From the NCBI GenBank assembly GCA_012295275.1, contig CM022672.1, positions 28,899,472 through 28,963,471 of the forward strand: 64,000 nt of DNA. The letters are read 5' to 3'. Under the pieces are notes generated by a model. It made no database searches and was not told the origin of the DNA. It was given only the letters and a program-made list of their open reading frames with translations. This document shows, one piece after another, positions 23,086 through 35,670 of the stretch. Made by a program: the position numbers and the translations under genes. Numbering within the stretch: the first letter of the stretch is position 1; every line of letters starts with the position of its first letter. This DNA is from Chrysomallon squamiferum. Lineage: Eukaryota; Mollusca; Gastropoda; Neomphalida; Peltospiridae.

Positions 23086-23767
23086 AATCATGTAACAACT
23101 ACAAATCGAACAAAGTAATGTTCTATTTGTTTTGAATATCTTTAGAATTGCTTTATTTATTCTAATAAGATTCACTTAATCATCTTTATATTTATTGTAA
23201 ACATTTGATAATCCTGTGAATGAATGAAAAGCAAAATGTGTTATTATTGTCATAATAATTATTATTATTTAACTGTTGTCATTTTTTTTTAATGTTTTGA
23301 TATTGGAGCAGCTAATCTCTAACACATCTGCCATATTTTCAAACAACATTTAAGAATACATTTTAAACATTACAACAGTGTAATATCAGTAACAAGCCTG
23401 CATAATTCACCAAAATATCAATAATATCATGGGCATTGTAACATTATTGATATTAAAACACTTAATTTCACAATGTACCTGCTTGACTCTTCTCTTTTCC
23501 AACAGCTGACTATTAGATAATATTACCAATGAAAAAGGGTTGGTTAGTTGTTTCTATTAAAAGAAAACTGAATGTTCTCAGGAAATATCACCTAAGAAAA
23601 AATTATTTACACATTTTGCTTCTTCTTTCATTCACAGGATTATCAAATGTTTATAACTAAATATGAAAATGATTAAGTAAATCTTATTAGAATAAATAAA
23701 ACAAATCTAAAGATATTCAAAGGAAACAGAACATTATTTGTTCTATTTATATTTATACATGATTATT
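23085..23767. repeat. Fold-back element, arms about 157 bp
   Basis: The sequence at 23085-23241 is repeated in inverse orientation at 23609-23767 with roughly 85-90% identity by eye. The two arms are separated by 367 bp. The core 23108-23219 pairs with 23632-23743 over 112 positions without gaps. No transposase is seen in the loop. It is probably a non-autonomous (MITE-like or fold-back) insertion; a transcript across it would form a long hairpin. Confidence 0.8.
23300..23465. repeat. Dispersed repeat, copy 1 of 2
   Basis: 'ggagcagctaatctctaaca' followed by 'tctgcc.tattt', 'atatcagtaacaag' and 'gtaacattattgat' is found again at 24555-24722 in direct orientation. This copy lies in the loop of the fold-back element. 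It may be a non-autonomous element; no coding capacity. Confidence 0.65.
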
Positions 23768-23769
23768 AT

Positions 23770-24550
23770 TTATTTATTCATTCATTTAATTATTTTAGTT
23801 TTAGGGTTTTTTTTAAAGATATTAAGTAATCCAAATAATTTTGATGTTGTTGAAATAGCTTTGAAATTTTCTTAAGATATGTTATTCTACAAGTGATATC
23901 ATTCTGTGCCTGTAAATAAAAAAATAGAACTGTTATTTCATAAAAATCATACAAATTTTCTATTTGCATAGAACTGTATTGATTATTATATATTTTATAA
24001 ATTTTAATATTCTAATGAAAGGCATCAAGAAATTAAGTATATAAAAAGTAAAGAAAAATTAAGAATATTTAAATAATAATAATAACAATAACAGTAATAA
24101 CAAAGTTATAATTCTTCAAGACAGATTTAATTGTTACACATTTTATTTTCTAAAATTCTATTTTCCTTTAACTAATCAGATTTAATAATCAGACTGGATT
24201 AAATCTAAATCTGTTAATTACTATGAATTCAATACATTTTGTATCATTTTCTTTTTTTTTTTCCCCATTAGTGATTTCAGTTTGAAATGACTGATTATGT
24301 ATCATACCAGCTTGAAACACAGATCAGATATTTGCTGACTGAGTTCAATGAATGATTCACAAAAACTAAATGTGTGTTGATTTGTTTGTTATTCTCGGTT
24401 CTATTTACTTACTAAAATAGATATCCAATCCAAGAAAAAGGAAATTTGGCAAAGCAGGAACTAAAAGAAATTAACTTTATTAACAGATAAACAGCAGACC
24501 TGTTACTAGCTTCCACTGCCAGGATTAATTAGACCACAGATAACGGACAA
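23770..24550. other. AT-rich non-coding stretch
   Basis: Nothing recognised apart from a good-looking pyrimidine tract plus AG at 24250-24271, which is not followed by a long open frame. Confidence 0.5.
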
Positions 24551-24554
24551 GTCT

Positions 24555-24722
24555 GTTAAAGATACTGGAGCAGCTAATCTCTAACATGTCTGCCGTATTT
24601 ACTAACAAAACATAAAAGAATAAAAGTCTTTTACAGGTTACAGCAATGATATATCAGTAACAAGTCTGGCTGATTCACAGAAATACCAGTAATATCACGG
24701 GCAGTGTAATATTATTGATTTT
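24555..24722. repeat. Dispersed repeat, copy 2 of 2
   Basis: Direct repeat of 23300-23465, diverged by substitutions and small indels. Confidence 0.65.
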
Positions 24723-24899
24723 CACATTTATACATCTTTTTAATTTTTAGAATATTTAATTTAATAATATGCCTGCTTGTCATTTCTTTTGAGATTACGA
24801 TAGAAAGTGTTTCTTTTGAGATTACGATACAGATAAATTGTAAGTGTAATATTGTAACTGTTAATCTATTTTTCAAGAGTATTAAAACAAATACAACTG

Positions 24900-25100
24900 C
24901 AGTTTTTAATCAATGGTAAGCGACTTAACGATTCATACTCAGTCTGGTTCGAATATTTGGATCAGTTGGTGTATAGCTGGTATACTCTATTCTCAGTGAC
25001 AAAACATTTAAAAGTAATATTACTGCAGTTATTTAGATTAAAGACAACTGTCAGTAAGTTATTTATTTTCTCTTTTTACTGTCTTAAATGAACTCTACTA

Positions 25101-25142
<42 letters not shown>

Positions 25143-25900
25143 ACGTATCTTAAAAGATCTAAATTTGTTTATATACTTATCTTATATCAATCGGTATATT
25201 TTCCGGTTTTCTTGTCTCTTGTAATGACTTCTGCTAGTTTATGGAATAAATTCGTTGATCGGAAGAGAATCTGTGTTTTCACCGTGGTATAGCCGTACAG
25301 TGCTGATTAATGAAACAATATTCTTTCTACAGTTCATGGTGAAAAGATATTGATAAAGATAATGTTTATATTCCGTTATTAATGTTGCGTGATTACAAGT
25401 CAAAAGATATTCCGATATCGGATATACTGCTAAATAAGTTACTTTATAAAAATATCAAACACTTAAAACCTACGTCGAATGTATTAAAAAATAGCTAATA
25501 CATTCTGCGCTTTACACATTAATAAAATATATATCCAAAACGGATCAGTCCTACTGAAAGGACGATTTTCAAAAATACTCGTGATTGAAATCAGTCAGTT
25601 CACGACTGCTGTCTTTTCGATAACACGTGCGTGTTTACATCGGTAAATAAGACAAGTTTCGGCTAATTATTTGGGACGTTTACAAAAATTAATTAGACTC
25701 AATGACGGCCCTCAATGGCGTTTCCCCTCAATGACGGCCACTTGATACTTGAGCAAACTGCTTGAAGCTGGTCTTGGGAAGATGTTAATTTCACTGAACG
25801 CATTTTAAAACCTGTAATTTAGTTACCAAAGTACTCCGAAACATGATGGTAACAATATCACTCTTACCACATGGAATTCTGCAGTTGACGTTATTTATTT
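24900..25900. promoter_or_regulatory. CpG-rich kilobase inside a CpG-depleted domain
   Basis: By eye about 25 CpG dinucleotides fall in this kilobase, against about 3-4 per kb on both sides (14.5-24.9 kb and 26-40 kb). 'ctcaatgacggcc' occurs twice (near 25698 and 25727). In invertebrates with gene-body methylation, CpG retention in a depleted domain marks unmethylated DNA such as a promoter. No TATA box or coding start is assigned, so the promoter call is inference. Confidence 0.35.
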
Positions 25901-26129
25901 AGTTTAGTCACATCAATTAGTAAATAATCCTATATCTATATTAAGTACAACAAAACTGCACGGTATAGAAATAGAATTGTTTTTATTAAGGAAGGGAAAG
26001 TAATCAAACTGAACAAACCAAAACAATGAGGGTAATGGTTTATTTTTATTACAGCGATGTTATTTTAATTTTTGGTTAAGAAGAAAAAATAAATAAATAA
26101 ATAAATAAATAAAAATAAAAATAAAAATA

Positions 26130-26185
<56 letters not shown>

Positions 26186-26670
26186 TAATGATAATAATAA
26201 TAATAAATAGAAGAAATATTTGTCTTGGTTTTATTGATTTTGACTATAATTTTGTGTTTGTAATATAGATCATAGTGATATAAATTACAAGTAGTTAGGT
26301 AAGGTGTGAAGTGCTGTGGAACCTTTATTTTTGTAAATTAGGCATATATTAAACTGTTGATCTTTTTATTTTTATTTTTAAATTTATTTTTTATTTATTT
26401 TATAAATTTAAAAAAAAAAAAATGTTATTATTTTTTTTTTTATTGCCATATAAGATATTAATTATTATCTTCATACTAAATAACATCTGAGCAAAAGAAT
26501 AATAAATAGAAACATTTGGGCTACATTTTTAACTCTGGATCACAATAAACCAGCAACCATGTTAATCTTTTGTAATATAATATTACATAGCTCTTTCTTG
26601 TATGTCTATTATCATTCCTACATTTGTTTTGTTATAGATTAATTTATGATTATAATTTTTGGACACTATT
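25900..26670. other. AT-rich stretch with (AAT)n run
   Basis: Contains (AAATA)n/(AAT)n microsatellite text at about 26085-26205 and several A and T homopolymers near 26380-26450. No gene seen. Confidence 0.6.
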
Positions 26671-27700
26671 TGCTAATCTTTCTCAGCATGCTTCCAGTTT
26701 ATCTAGTGGCTTTCTAAAGCCTCCACACAAAAGATTAATTCTGTTTAATAATAAAATAAATTTTGCCCACTTATAAACCAGCCCTGGTGCTGCATCCCTA
26801 TGAGGATGTTTGGGTAATTCGTCATACTCTGAATCAGTACAAATTGCTGTGAGATATGTAGAAGAAATGTGCAATAAAATGAGTTAACAGATATAAATTA
26901 TCTTCCTGCCAAGGGTTCCAGTTAAAATAATGGTGTGATTATTATAAATTAAAAGCAGTAGCCAGATTTCCCATTTCAAATTATAAGTAACCATAATTCC
27001 TCCTGGGTGGAATAATAGGTCAGAATTAGCAGAATAACCTAAAATACCTATTGTCTCCATAGATAGGTCTCCTGCCCATAGGGCTTACTCCCATTTGATC
27101 GAATTCCCCCTGTTGGCCAAACTGCTAAAACCACAACAGTGGTCTTACTGACATGCATTTTGTTACCTCAAGTTATTACAATGAACTACTCCAGATTATT
27201 TGGAAACCGATTGTTGTTGTACAGATCATATGGATGTCACTTATCACAAAAGTATGCAAGTGTGACAAATATCAAAATAATCCATGTACTGAATGTAGAG
27301 AATGTCTAAATAACTAAAGAAGAAGGTTTTCATCTAAAAAAAACATCTTCTTATATACTCAAGAGGCCATGGAGAACATATTGGTAAATAAACCATTGTC
27401 CATCTCTGATGAAAGTTTGTATATACAGTTTTATTCACAAAAGGCCATGGTGAACCTATGAAAAGCTATAAAGAGGCCATGTTCATTACATAAACAGATA
27501 ATCAGATTTGTGTACGTTGGTAAATAAACTATTGTCCGTCTATAATCAAAACTTGGATGAACATGAAGAGGCCATGTAATCAGGTATTTCAGTAGACAAG
27601 TTATTTCGACCAAGTGGAAATTTGACCAGTTGGGATGACAACACCCATAGTCATAATTCACATTACAGTTTACTCAGAGAAAGCTCTATGGTAAAATATA
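26670..27700. other. Unassigned stretch with short direct repeats
   Basis: Somewhat less AT-rich than its surroundings. On the plus strand near 26770-26850 a short open stretch reads 'PALVLHPYEDVWVIRHTLN', which looks protein-like but is only about 30 codons between stops. 'aataaac.attgtcc' recurs near 27386 and 27523 and 'ggccatg' at 27365, 27443, 27475 and 27570, indicating an old partial duplication. No family is recognised. Confidence 0.3.
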
Positions 27701-29125
27701 ATTCAATAAATTGTCAGATGTCAATAAAAAGAATTACAAACCCTTGTACATGGCCCATGTGAAATAAACATTAAGAATCAAAGATATTTCTTGAATAAAA
27801 TTTTCTTTGATGTTGTTGTCTTTCTTTTAAACCATTCAGCAAACAAAAACCTGAGAACATGGTAAAATAGATTTGGACTAGAAATCCATTTGATCAAATA
27901 AATATTCAAAGACATTTACCATAACTTTTTCTTTCAACATAACTTTTTTTATTATTTTTTATTTTTTTATTTTTTGATATTTTATTCCAAAGTAATGATT
28001 GAACAAATTATAACATTTATTATCTCTTTTATTACCTTCCAGTCCAAATAAGAAAAATTACATTCATTTCAAACTCATCTTTAATGAACAGTGATATGGG
28101 TATCAACACTGTTTATATTCAAAAATATATGTAAAACAGTAAATTATGAAGTAATCCTTGTCATTGACAGTTTTGTGTAATTTAAATTCTTCACAGGAAA
28201 TTTGTAGTTATTCACTGTAATCAAATTCTCTTTTTCACAATTTATGGTTTTCTTAACAGCATTGTAAATAAACATAACATACACAAATTACAAATCTTTT
28301 AAATTAAACAAATAAAATAAAACAAACAAATGACACATTCATTTATATCCTTTATTCATGTATTTATTGTTAAACACTACAATAGCAGAACACATAATGT
28401 TTTGTGTGTATCAGGATGACTAACAATGGCCATACACTCAAGTTTAATGTAAAATAATAACAATATTAATTAATGAAACATCAATTTAAAATATTCTGAT
28501 AATTACTATCAAGATTATTAAAATAACAGTACAGAGAATAATTAATATAAGCCATATAAATTGTACTGTTTGTAATACACTGTGTTTAAAAAATAATATT
28601 AATTATAATAATATTAAACACAATTTTAAATATTCACTGAAGATGATAACAAAACACACAGTTTAGCATTGTAACAGAATACTAACATTATAAAACATTA
28701 TTTAAAAATAGAGGCACAAAAAAAGACAGCAAAATCCAACAAAAAAACAACAACAAAACAAGGTCAATTAAAAATACAAAAAATTAAAAAATTAATTGAC
28801 AAACAGATGTAGATATACAGTATTGATTAACAGTAACATTATAAACCTATATATTTAATCAACTTCAGATTAAAGATTTAAAATTTAGCATTTAACAAAA
28901 TGGTAACAATAAAATGTACTTTAACATAAATAATAATAATAGTGTAAATAATGGTTATATTCTTTAAAACTCATACAAAATATGGTATAAGATAACAATG
29001 AAATAATATTCATAAAATATTACTGAATATATTTTATAAATGTCAGCCAATATATCAAAATATTTAAAATAAATATAGTAACAATAATTGTCATCTGTAC
29101 ATTTTGTGACCAATGACACTAACAG
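27700..29125. other. AT-rich non-coding stretch
   Basis: Very low GC and almost no CpG. No open frame with protein-like composition and no repeat of note. Confidence 0.6.
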
Positions 29126-29129
29126 AAAC

Positions 29130-29490
29130 GGAAGCATGCTTGACAGTCTTACATTCTGACCTTCGCCTGACAGTGCGACTGTGACAGTAAAGTGCTGGAG
29201 TGCGTTTGTCATAGTCACCCTTTCTGACCTTTGCCTGACAGCATCACTGTGACAGTAGAGCACTGAAGTATGTCATAGTCACCCTTTCTGACCTTCACCT
29301 GATAGTGTGACTGTAACAGTAGAGTGCAGGAGTGTGTCTATCATAGTCACCCTTTCTGACCTTTGCCTGACAGTGCGACTGTGACAGTAGAGCACAGGAG
29401 TCTGTCTGTCATTGTCACCCTTTCTGACGTTTGCCTGATAGTGCAACTGTGACAGTAAAGTGCTGAAATATGTTTGTCATAGTCACACTT
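29130..29490. repeat. Degenerate tandem repeat, about 66 bp unit
   Basis: About five units built around 'gtcatagtcaccctttctga' followed by 'cttgcctgacagtg' and 'gtgacagtagag'. The units begin near 29145, 29209, 29272, 29341 and 29408. They differ by substitutions at many sites, so the array is old. A minus-strand open frame running into it is incidental. Confidence 0.8.
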
Positions 29491-30580
29491 TCTATCCAAT
29501 GCAAAATACTGCAAGAGATGGAGAGTGTTTGTCAGTCACTTTCCAACCTTCACCAGATAGTAAAGAGTTTGGATAATGATGCCTAGTACTGTGAATGTGA
29601 CAATGAAGGGAATATGCCTCTTATGGTTACACTTTCTGATTAACATTAATGTCACTGACAGTACTGTTTAATAGCAGAAAAAGATGACATTCTTGTTAAG
29701 TTGGCAGAGCTACAACTGTGTACAGCAACAGGTGTTGTTAATGGCATTTCTTTAAACAGTTCAGTTTGGCCTGATTTATTGTCTAGGACAAGACACTTCA
29801 TTAAAAGAATTACAAGAATTTTTCAAGGATAACAAGAGTAAGAGAGATCAGTAAGTTGATCAAATCAAAAGTTATAAAGATATTTAGCAAATATTTAGCA
29901 AACAGGAATTTAAAAAGATGAGAATTTGTTGGTTGTTATTTTTTGAATGTTTTATTATTATTTAATTTTTGTTTTTTGATTTTTTTTGGTGAAATTGTGT
30001 ATGTATAAATATATGTACGAAAACTCAAAAAAAAAACAACAACATGTTGCTGTTATTTCATTGGTTAATCATATTGCAAGGAATCTTATGTCACCTTTCA
30101 ACAAAAGTATGTGTGTGGATATGTGTCTGAGTTTGTATATGTGTTTTTAGCATGTATGTTGTTAACTGGTGTACTTCGATGACTATCAGAATATTTAATT
30201 ATTTCTTTCAGAAATAAAGCATTTTCTAAAGAAACACAATTAAAAATTATATATGTTTTTCCCATGAATAACACTTTTCAATGTTTTACTGACTTGTAAC
30301 CTAACAAAACTTAGTTGGACAGCTTGCTTTAAGAAGACAAAAGATTGCACTATGAAAAAATAAAAAAACTGAGTAGGAAATTTAAAATAGAATGAATAAT
30401 GAATATTGTGATGCTAGAACAATTTACAATATGACAGAATAGTGGTCATTTAAATAATTTGTTCTGAGTATATGAAGACTCACAGACAATTCTCAGACAA
30501 AAAGCTGAAACACTGAAAGGAACTCATAATAAAAAAAGTTGTAATAAAAATAAGTTTCTATGGAAGATAGATACATGAAA
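29490..30580. other. AT-rich non-coding stretch
   Basis: No gene and no clear repeat apart from the decaying edge of the 29.1-29.5 kb array. Confidence 0.55.
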
Positions 30581-30589
30581 TAACTTATT

Positions 30590-31215
30590 AATTTTCAGTC
30601 TGTTAAACAGCACAGAGAAGACGTTCTGAACTCAGAAAACAGCAAGAGACAATAAAAGAAGGGTATACAACAAATACCAAAAAACAACAACACACAAACA
30701 AAAAAAACATTGAACAGAAATTAGTTATAGTCATTAACTTTCAGTTCTGGGCAAACAGGAAGGGGCAGTTATTCTGAATTCCCAGGACAGCAAGCTATGA
30801 AATTTATAAGGATATATAAATATAAAAGAATAATCAGTGACTGACAGAATTGATAAATACTTCCATTAATCTTCAGCAAAAGCACAGAGAAAATATTCTG
30901 AATTTCCAGGACAGCAAGATATAATAAAATAATGTTTCTATGAAATCAACAAAGTTGTTTAGATATACATAAAAAAACATACAATCTTTAGAATTGAAAA
31001 ATACTTTCACTGACTTTCAGTTCTGGCAAACAGCAGAGACAATTTTCAGAATGACAATAGAAGAATGTTTCTGTAAAAGACAAATTCTCTTATATGATTA
31101 AAAAATAACTCTAGCAATTGAAGTCTCACATTTAACTTGCATTCTGAGCAAACAAAATGATTAGCTTATACTGAATTCCCTGGACAGCAACTTAAACAAG
31201 AATATTTCTATTAAA
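30590..31215. repeat. Degenerate tandem repeat, about 135 bp unit
   Basis: Five diverged units start near 30591, 30732, 30864, 31007 and 31131. Each has 'actttcagttctgg.caaac', then 'attctgaattcccaggacagc', then an A-rich tail. Related single pieces lie near 32205-32275 and 37470-37545 ('ccaggacac.gaattaaa'), so the unit also occurs dispersed. Confidence 0.7.
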
Positions 31216-31359
31216 TTTAAATCAAGAAGATTCAGAAACAACTATATAGTGATAGTAAAGAATTAAAAAAAAATAAAGAAACAAAAATAAAGAAAATACC
31301 AGCAACATACAACGAGAAGATTTCTGTATATAGTCAGAAGTTGGGTTGGTTGGCAATAC

Positions 31360-31620
31360 TGTGTAGGTGAATTTCTTTAAAAAAAAAAAGAAAAAAAAAA
31401 AAAAAAATGTGTTCTTTGATAGTGTTTCTCTTTTTTCTTTTTTGTTGTTGTTTTCTTCTGTTTTATTTTGGCTTTGGTATGTACATTTTTTTTTTTTTTT
31501 TTTTAGATATGTTATTTTGTTATGTTCATTTACTTATTTTTCTATTTTTGTCACAGTTCTTTTTTTCTTTTTTTTCTTTTTTTCAATTGATATTAATTAT
31601 TTTTCTGGGATAAGTTTGGG
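31360..31620. repeat. Poly(A) followed by poly(T) low-complexity tract
   Basis: A-run at about 31377-31408, then T-rich text with T-runs near 31488-31504 and 31560-31585. Open frames (Phe- and Lys-rich) are low-complexity artefacts. Confidence 0.8.
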
Positions 31621-33600
31621 AAACTAAACTGAAATACCAGATAACAATTTAAATTTTAATATATATATATATAGAGTTAAAACAAATGAATAAGTAAAAA
31701 ATTACATATATTATGAAACATTCATTCAGACATTATATATAAAACAATCAACTAGAAGAATATTTTTCTACTATTACTGAGATTCTGTTGCTACTGCTAT
31801 TATAACACTGTTACTATTACTACTGCTGCTATTATCAGAAGTAGTATTTATCATGCCACAATGATTATTACTATTAATTACTACTATCACTGTTAAAACT
31901 TTTAGTCTGTACTTTGTTATTAGCTGAATTTAATTTTTCACTGCATTAAAATGATGCTGGAGAGAAAAATACCTGTTGTTCCAAGAGCTACTCCCATTAA
32001 TGACCATCAACCCATTTTTTATGAGAACAAACCCAAACACAAATGATAAGACATCAGTGTTTTAAACACATCAGTTATGGCTGCCTGTAATGGTTGATTT
32101 AAAACTCTTGGTATACAGAAGAGTAGTGATATTGTGATTTATTAATTTTTAAAAAAAAGATGATAACAGCAGAAATAATAAAGTATGTCTTGAATAATCT
32201 AATTTATTCTGTTTTCTGGGAATACAACTGAAGTGCCATTATTGAATTCCAAGGAAACAGAATTAAAATAGTTGAACATGAAAATCAGTGAGAAGTAAAG
32301 ACACCATTAAAAAAAAAAAAAAAAAAAAAAATGAAGGAAGTCCATTGAGGATACATTATAATCCTGATATTAGAAAGCAGGAACTAAGATAATCTACTGG
32401 CCTGACTGGCCACAGTTCTCACTGAACATATTGATAATTGACTGGAATAGATCGTGGAATGACAACCAAGTTTTTATATATTTAAAATATTGTTAAATGT
32501 TTTAAATCAGTTTTATAAAGCTTGATAAGATAAGTCTATTAATTATACATACATTTCTAATTAAAATGATAGAAACTGCTGAATTTATATTAATGAATAT
32601 TTAAAGGAAATATCAAAGATTTTGGTATGTGCTGTTCTGTACAGTGTTTACATTAGCAGACGATATATATTCTTATTAAAATGTGTTTTCATATTTACCA
32701 GTGAAAAATAAATATATAAAATTGAAAAAATTGTTATATAATAACATTTATGGTTCTACTGTCATTTTGTACAATGCATGTATGGGTTATGTTATTACAT
32801 GTTATGGTGTGTGTATGTGTGGACATCTTTTTAAACGATATTATAAAAGTTGATATTTGCTGAGTGTGACTTTATACATACCTATATATATATATATATA
32901 TTCACATTTTGTAATAAACATCTGTGGTTATTATTTGTTATAGCAAATTCCAATTTCATTTTGTTATATTTTTTTCTTCTAAAATTAAACTGTTTATAAA
33001 ACACATTCTTAAAAGTGAGTAAAAACGAGAAATAAATAATTAAATAAAAATAAACAAAAATCATCATATAAAATAACAAATCTAAAAATATATAGGAATA
33101 CTCTTCTAAACCTATTAAAATAATAAAATTTAAATAAATCACCTGTCTTTTTATCTCACAAACAGACACACATAATAAGTAACTCTGATTTCTAATTTAA
33201 AATCTGGCAAACAGTTGTCAAATAATAATTTATATATTTATCCCTGTGTCATTTCTATTTTTGAGGTTATTTATCATTTGAAAAAACCTATATGTAGAAT
33301 ATACCTTTCTATATACATTCAGTATAACCTTTCTACAGTTGGAATTAGGATATTCAATCTTGAAGTAAAGAAATAAATAATGATAAGCTTCAAGTTAAAA
33401 TGTAATGTGTATACTCACACTGTTTTACCAGGAAGAAATGTCTTAAATAACTTTTTTTGTCTAAATGGTCACATGAATATTTTATGTTTTCCCCATAATA
33501 TATAAAGCTTCTAAAAATATAAATAAATATTATGAACACTTTAAACTTTAAACTGTAAACAATATTATGGACTGCACAACATTTTTTATCAAGTTTAATC
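31620..33600. other. AT-rich non-coding stretch
   Basis: Contains a poly(A) run at about 32309-32331, TA runs near 31660 and 32885, and one dispersed piece of the 135-bp repeat (32205-32275). No supported gene. Confidence 0.6.
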
Positions 33601-33756
33601 ACTGTAACAAGGTTTTTCTTTTTTTCTTTTTTTTTCCTGTCTGTCGAGTGTATATGTTGTTTGTTTATGTGTATATGTATGTCTGTATTTTGTGTGTGTG
33701 TGCGTGTGTGTGTGTGTATTCTTGCACATGTCTGCATGTGTTCCATTTTTATCACT

Positions 33757-33995
33757 GAAATTCAACAGTGCAACTTGATGACACTCCCAGCATGATGAAA
33801 TATTCCCCATGTATAACATTCCCAGTCCATGAACACTGGACAGGAGTGACCCACCAGGTGGACAGATGTCCCATCAGCAGCATCGCCACCCAGAAAATCC
33901 CTGCCACTGAAGGAGTGACCTCACAAGCCACCACCAGTCCTGAGTATGTGCACCCCACCCATAGAACTCTGACATGAGCGCATTTATCCTGCAAC
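33757..33995 (-). repeat. Inverted repeat pair, left copy
   Basis: Noticeably higher GC than its surroundings. Its minus strand matches the plus strand of 35270-35525: shared pieces include 'ggtcactcctgtccagtgtt' versus 'ggcccaacccacccagtgtt', 'gactgggaatgtt' versus 'gacctgggaatgtt', and 'atggggaatatttcatcatg' versus 'atggagaatacctgatcatg'. Both strands are open here for about 70-80 codons. The second copy contains stops, so a gene is unlikely; an old non-autonomous element is the simplest reading. Confidence 0.6.
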
Positions 33996-33999
33996 CATT

Positions 34000-34400
34000 A
34001 CCTGAAATTATTGGTGCATCCATTGTACAGAAATGTCATGCTTACAGAAATCTGAATCACACATGTAAACTCTGGCTCTTACTTGTTGTTAGTGGTATGT
34101 GCTCAGTGGAGATGTGCTGAATATTAGTAAATTATGTTAAATTTGTATGTTGAAAGAAATGGTGAAGTAAATAGTGACTCTCCAACATTAGCTACTAGAC
34201 TACAATCACTAATTAAAAACTGTAATTAAACTACATTTCAATAAAGATAAATGAAATATTAAATGAATAATATGAATAAAGTTTCAAACTATTTTCCTAA
34301 CAACATACTGACAATAACAGACATCTCCTGTCACTGTATCACTATTTCTTTCACCACAGATTACTAATAAAACAAGTGAATGCGGAAAAAAATATCTGTG
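34000..34400. other. Non-coding stretch
   Basis: No repeat or coding signal identified between the two inverted copies. Confidence 0.45.
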
Positions 34401-34404
34401 ATGA

Positions 34405-34720
34405 CATGGCTGCTCCACAGGAACAGTGACTTCATCCCAGAAAGTTTTCTGATCATTTGCTGCTCCTGCTAAGACCATCACACATTAGGAAAATGTGATA
34501 TTATTCAAAATAAACAAATATAAATTTTCATTTTTTTTTTAGAAATGTAATTATAAAGATTTAAAAAAAAAAGGAAATATATGTTATTATGCAAGTTTAA
34601 TATCAAACGTTAGTAAAAACTTTTATATCTTTGATGGTCTGTCTGCCCTACAAGAAAAATGACTTCATTCCAGTATCTACTGGTCATTCATTATTCCTGC
34701 CCAGACTATTAAAGATGCAA
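34405..34720. repeat. Short direct duplication
   Basis: A segment of about 85 bp at 34405-34495 ('gctgctccacaggaacagtg', 'acttcatcccag', 'tgatcatttgctgctcctgc') recurs at 34635-34720 ('tctgccctacaagaaaaatg', 'acttcattccag', 'ggtcattcattattcctgcc'), separated by AT-rich DNA. The copies are diverged. Confidence 0.6.
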
Positions 34721-34839
34721 AATGATTAAATAACAATAATAATAATAATAATTCTATTAATTCTAAATATTTATTTTGAACATCAGAAGTTAGTTTTATA
34801 TTAATTTATTAAACATTCATACAGAGAAAAGCCATGCTC

Positions 34840-35165
34840 ATAATAGACATACACACACATATACAAATACTGGAACAGGTATTAGTAACACATGTTAGTA
34901 ATTACACACTGACACACATTAGTACTCACACACTCTGTTATATATTAGTACATAAGCAGTATCACACATATATAATATATACACACACCAAGTGCACACA
35001 TATTCATTGTCACACATCAATACACAGATAAACTGACATAAATATTAATATCGCGCACACTAAAAAAACATTAGTACACTAGTACAGATACAGACATTAA
35101 TACACATACACACACTGACACACACACATTCACACTGACATACATATTAGTAAACCATACACAAC
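34840..35165. repeat. CA-rich degenerate repeat
   Basis: Text such as 'acacatattagta' recurs with 'cacacactgacacac'. It is a degenerate CA/TA-type tandem repeat without coding content. Confidence 0.6.
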
Positions 35166-35269
35166 AACCAGATTGACATGCTGATATCTGAGTTGTCTGT
35201 AACCATGACATCTATCTACAATGGGTTCATCAATGAGATCACAGAACACAGCAGTCCTGCATCAAAGTT

Positions 35270-35525
35270 CCAGGAGCAGAAGTGCACAGCCACAGGACTG
35301 TATAATGATGACTTGTGGGGTGGGTCCTTCAGTGACAAGGACTTCTGGGTGATGATACTGGTGATGTGACATCTGCTCACCTGATGGGCCCAACCCACCC
35401 AGTGTTCTTGACCTGGGAATGTTGGTTGAAATATTACATGGAGAATACCTGATCATGTATGCTCAAAGATGATTGAGAAAATGTCATTAAATTACACTGC
35501 TGAGTTCCAGTGATAAACAGATGGA
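35270..35525 (+). repeat. Inverted repeat pair, right copy
   Basis: Plus-strand partner of 33757-33995. Translation in the equivalent frame contains stops. Higher GC than the flanks. Confidence 0.6.
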
Positions 35526-35670
35526 GTGATGTGGTGAATGAAATGAATTGAAAAAACACACAACAACAACACAACAACAAAAAAGAAAAAAAGAAGAAAG
35601 AAAGATGTTTGAAAAGGAGCTAAAATATAAAACAAAATACAGTAATACCCCACTCTATGTCATTGTTCAA

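Noticed and set aside
24286-24354. Short plus-strand open frame beginning MTDYVSYQLE after a good pyrimidine tract and AG
   Set aside because: Only 22 codons with no visible partner exon. It may be chance.
26683-26874. Minus-strand 63-codon frame and the opposite-strand piece 'PALVLHPYEDVW'
   Set aside because: Neither shows a recognisable family, both are bounded by stops and no good splice sites were found; recorded only as unassigned sequence.
31367-31627. Phe-rich membrane-protein-like frames here and at 36802-37282
   Set aside because: They are poly(T) and T-rich low-complexity DNA with no conserved pattern.
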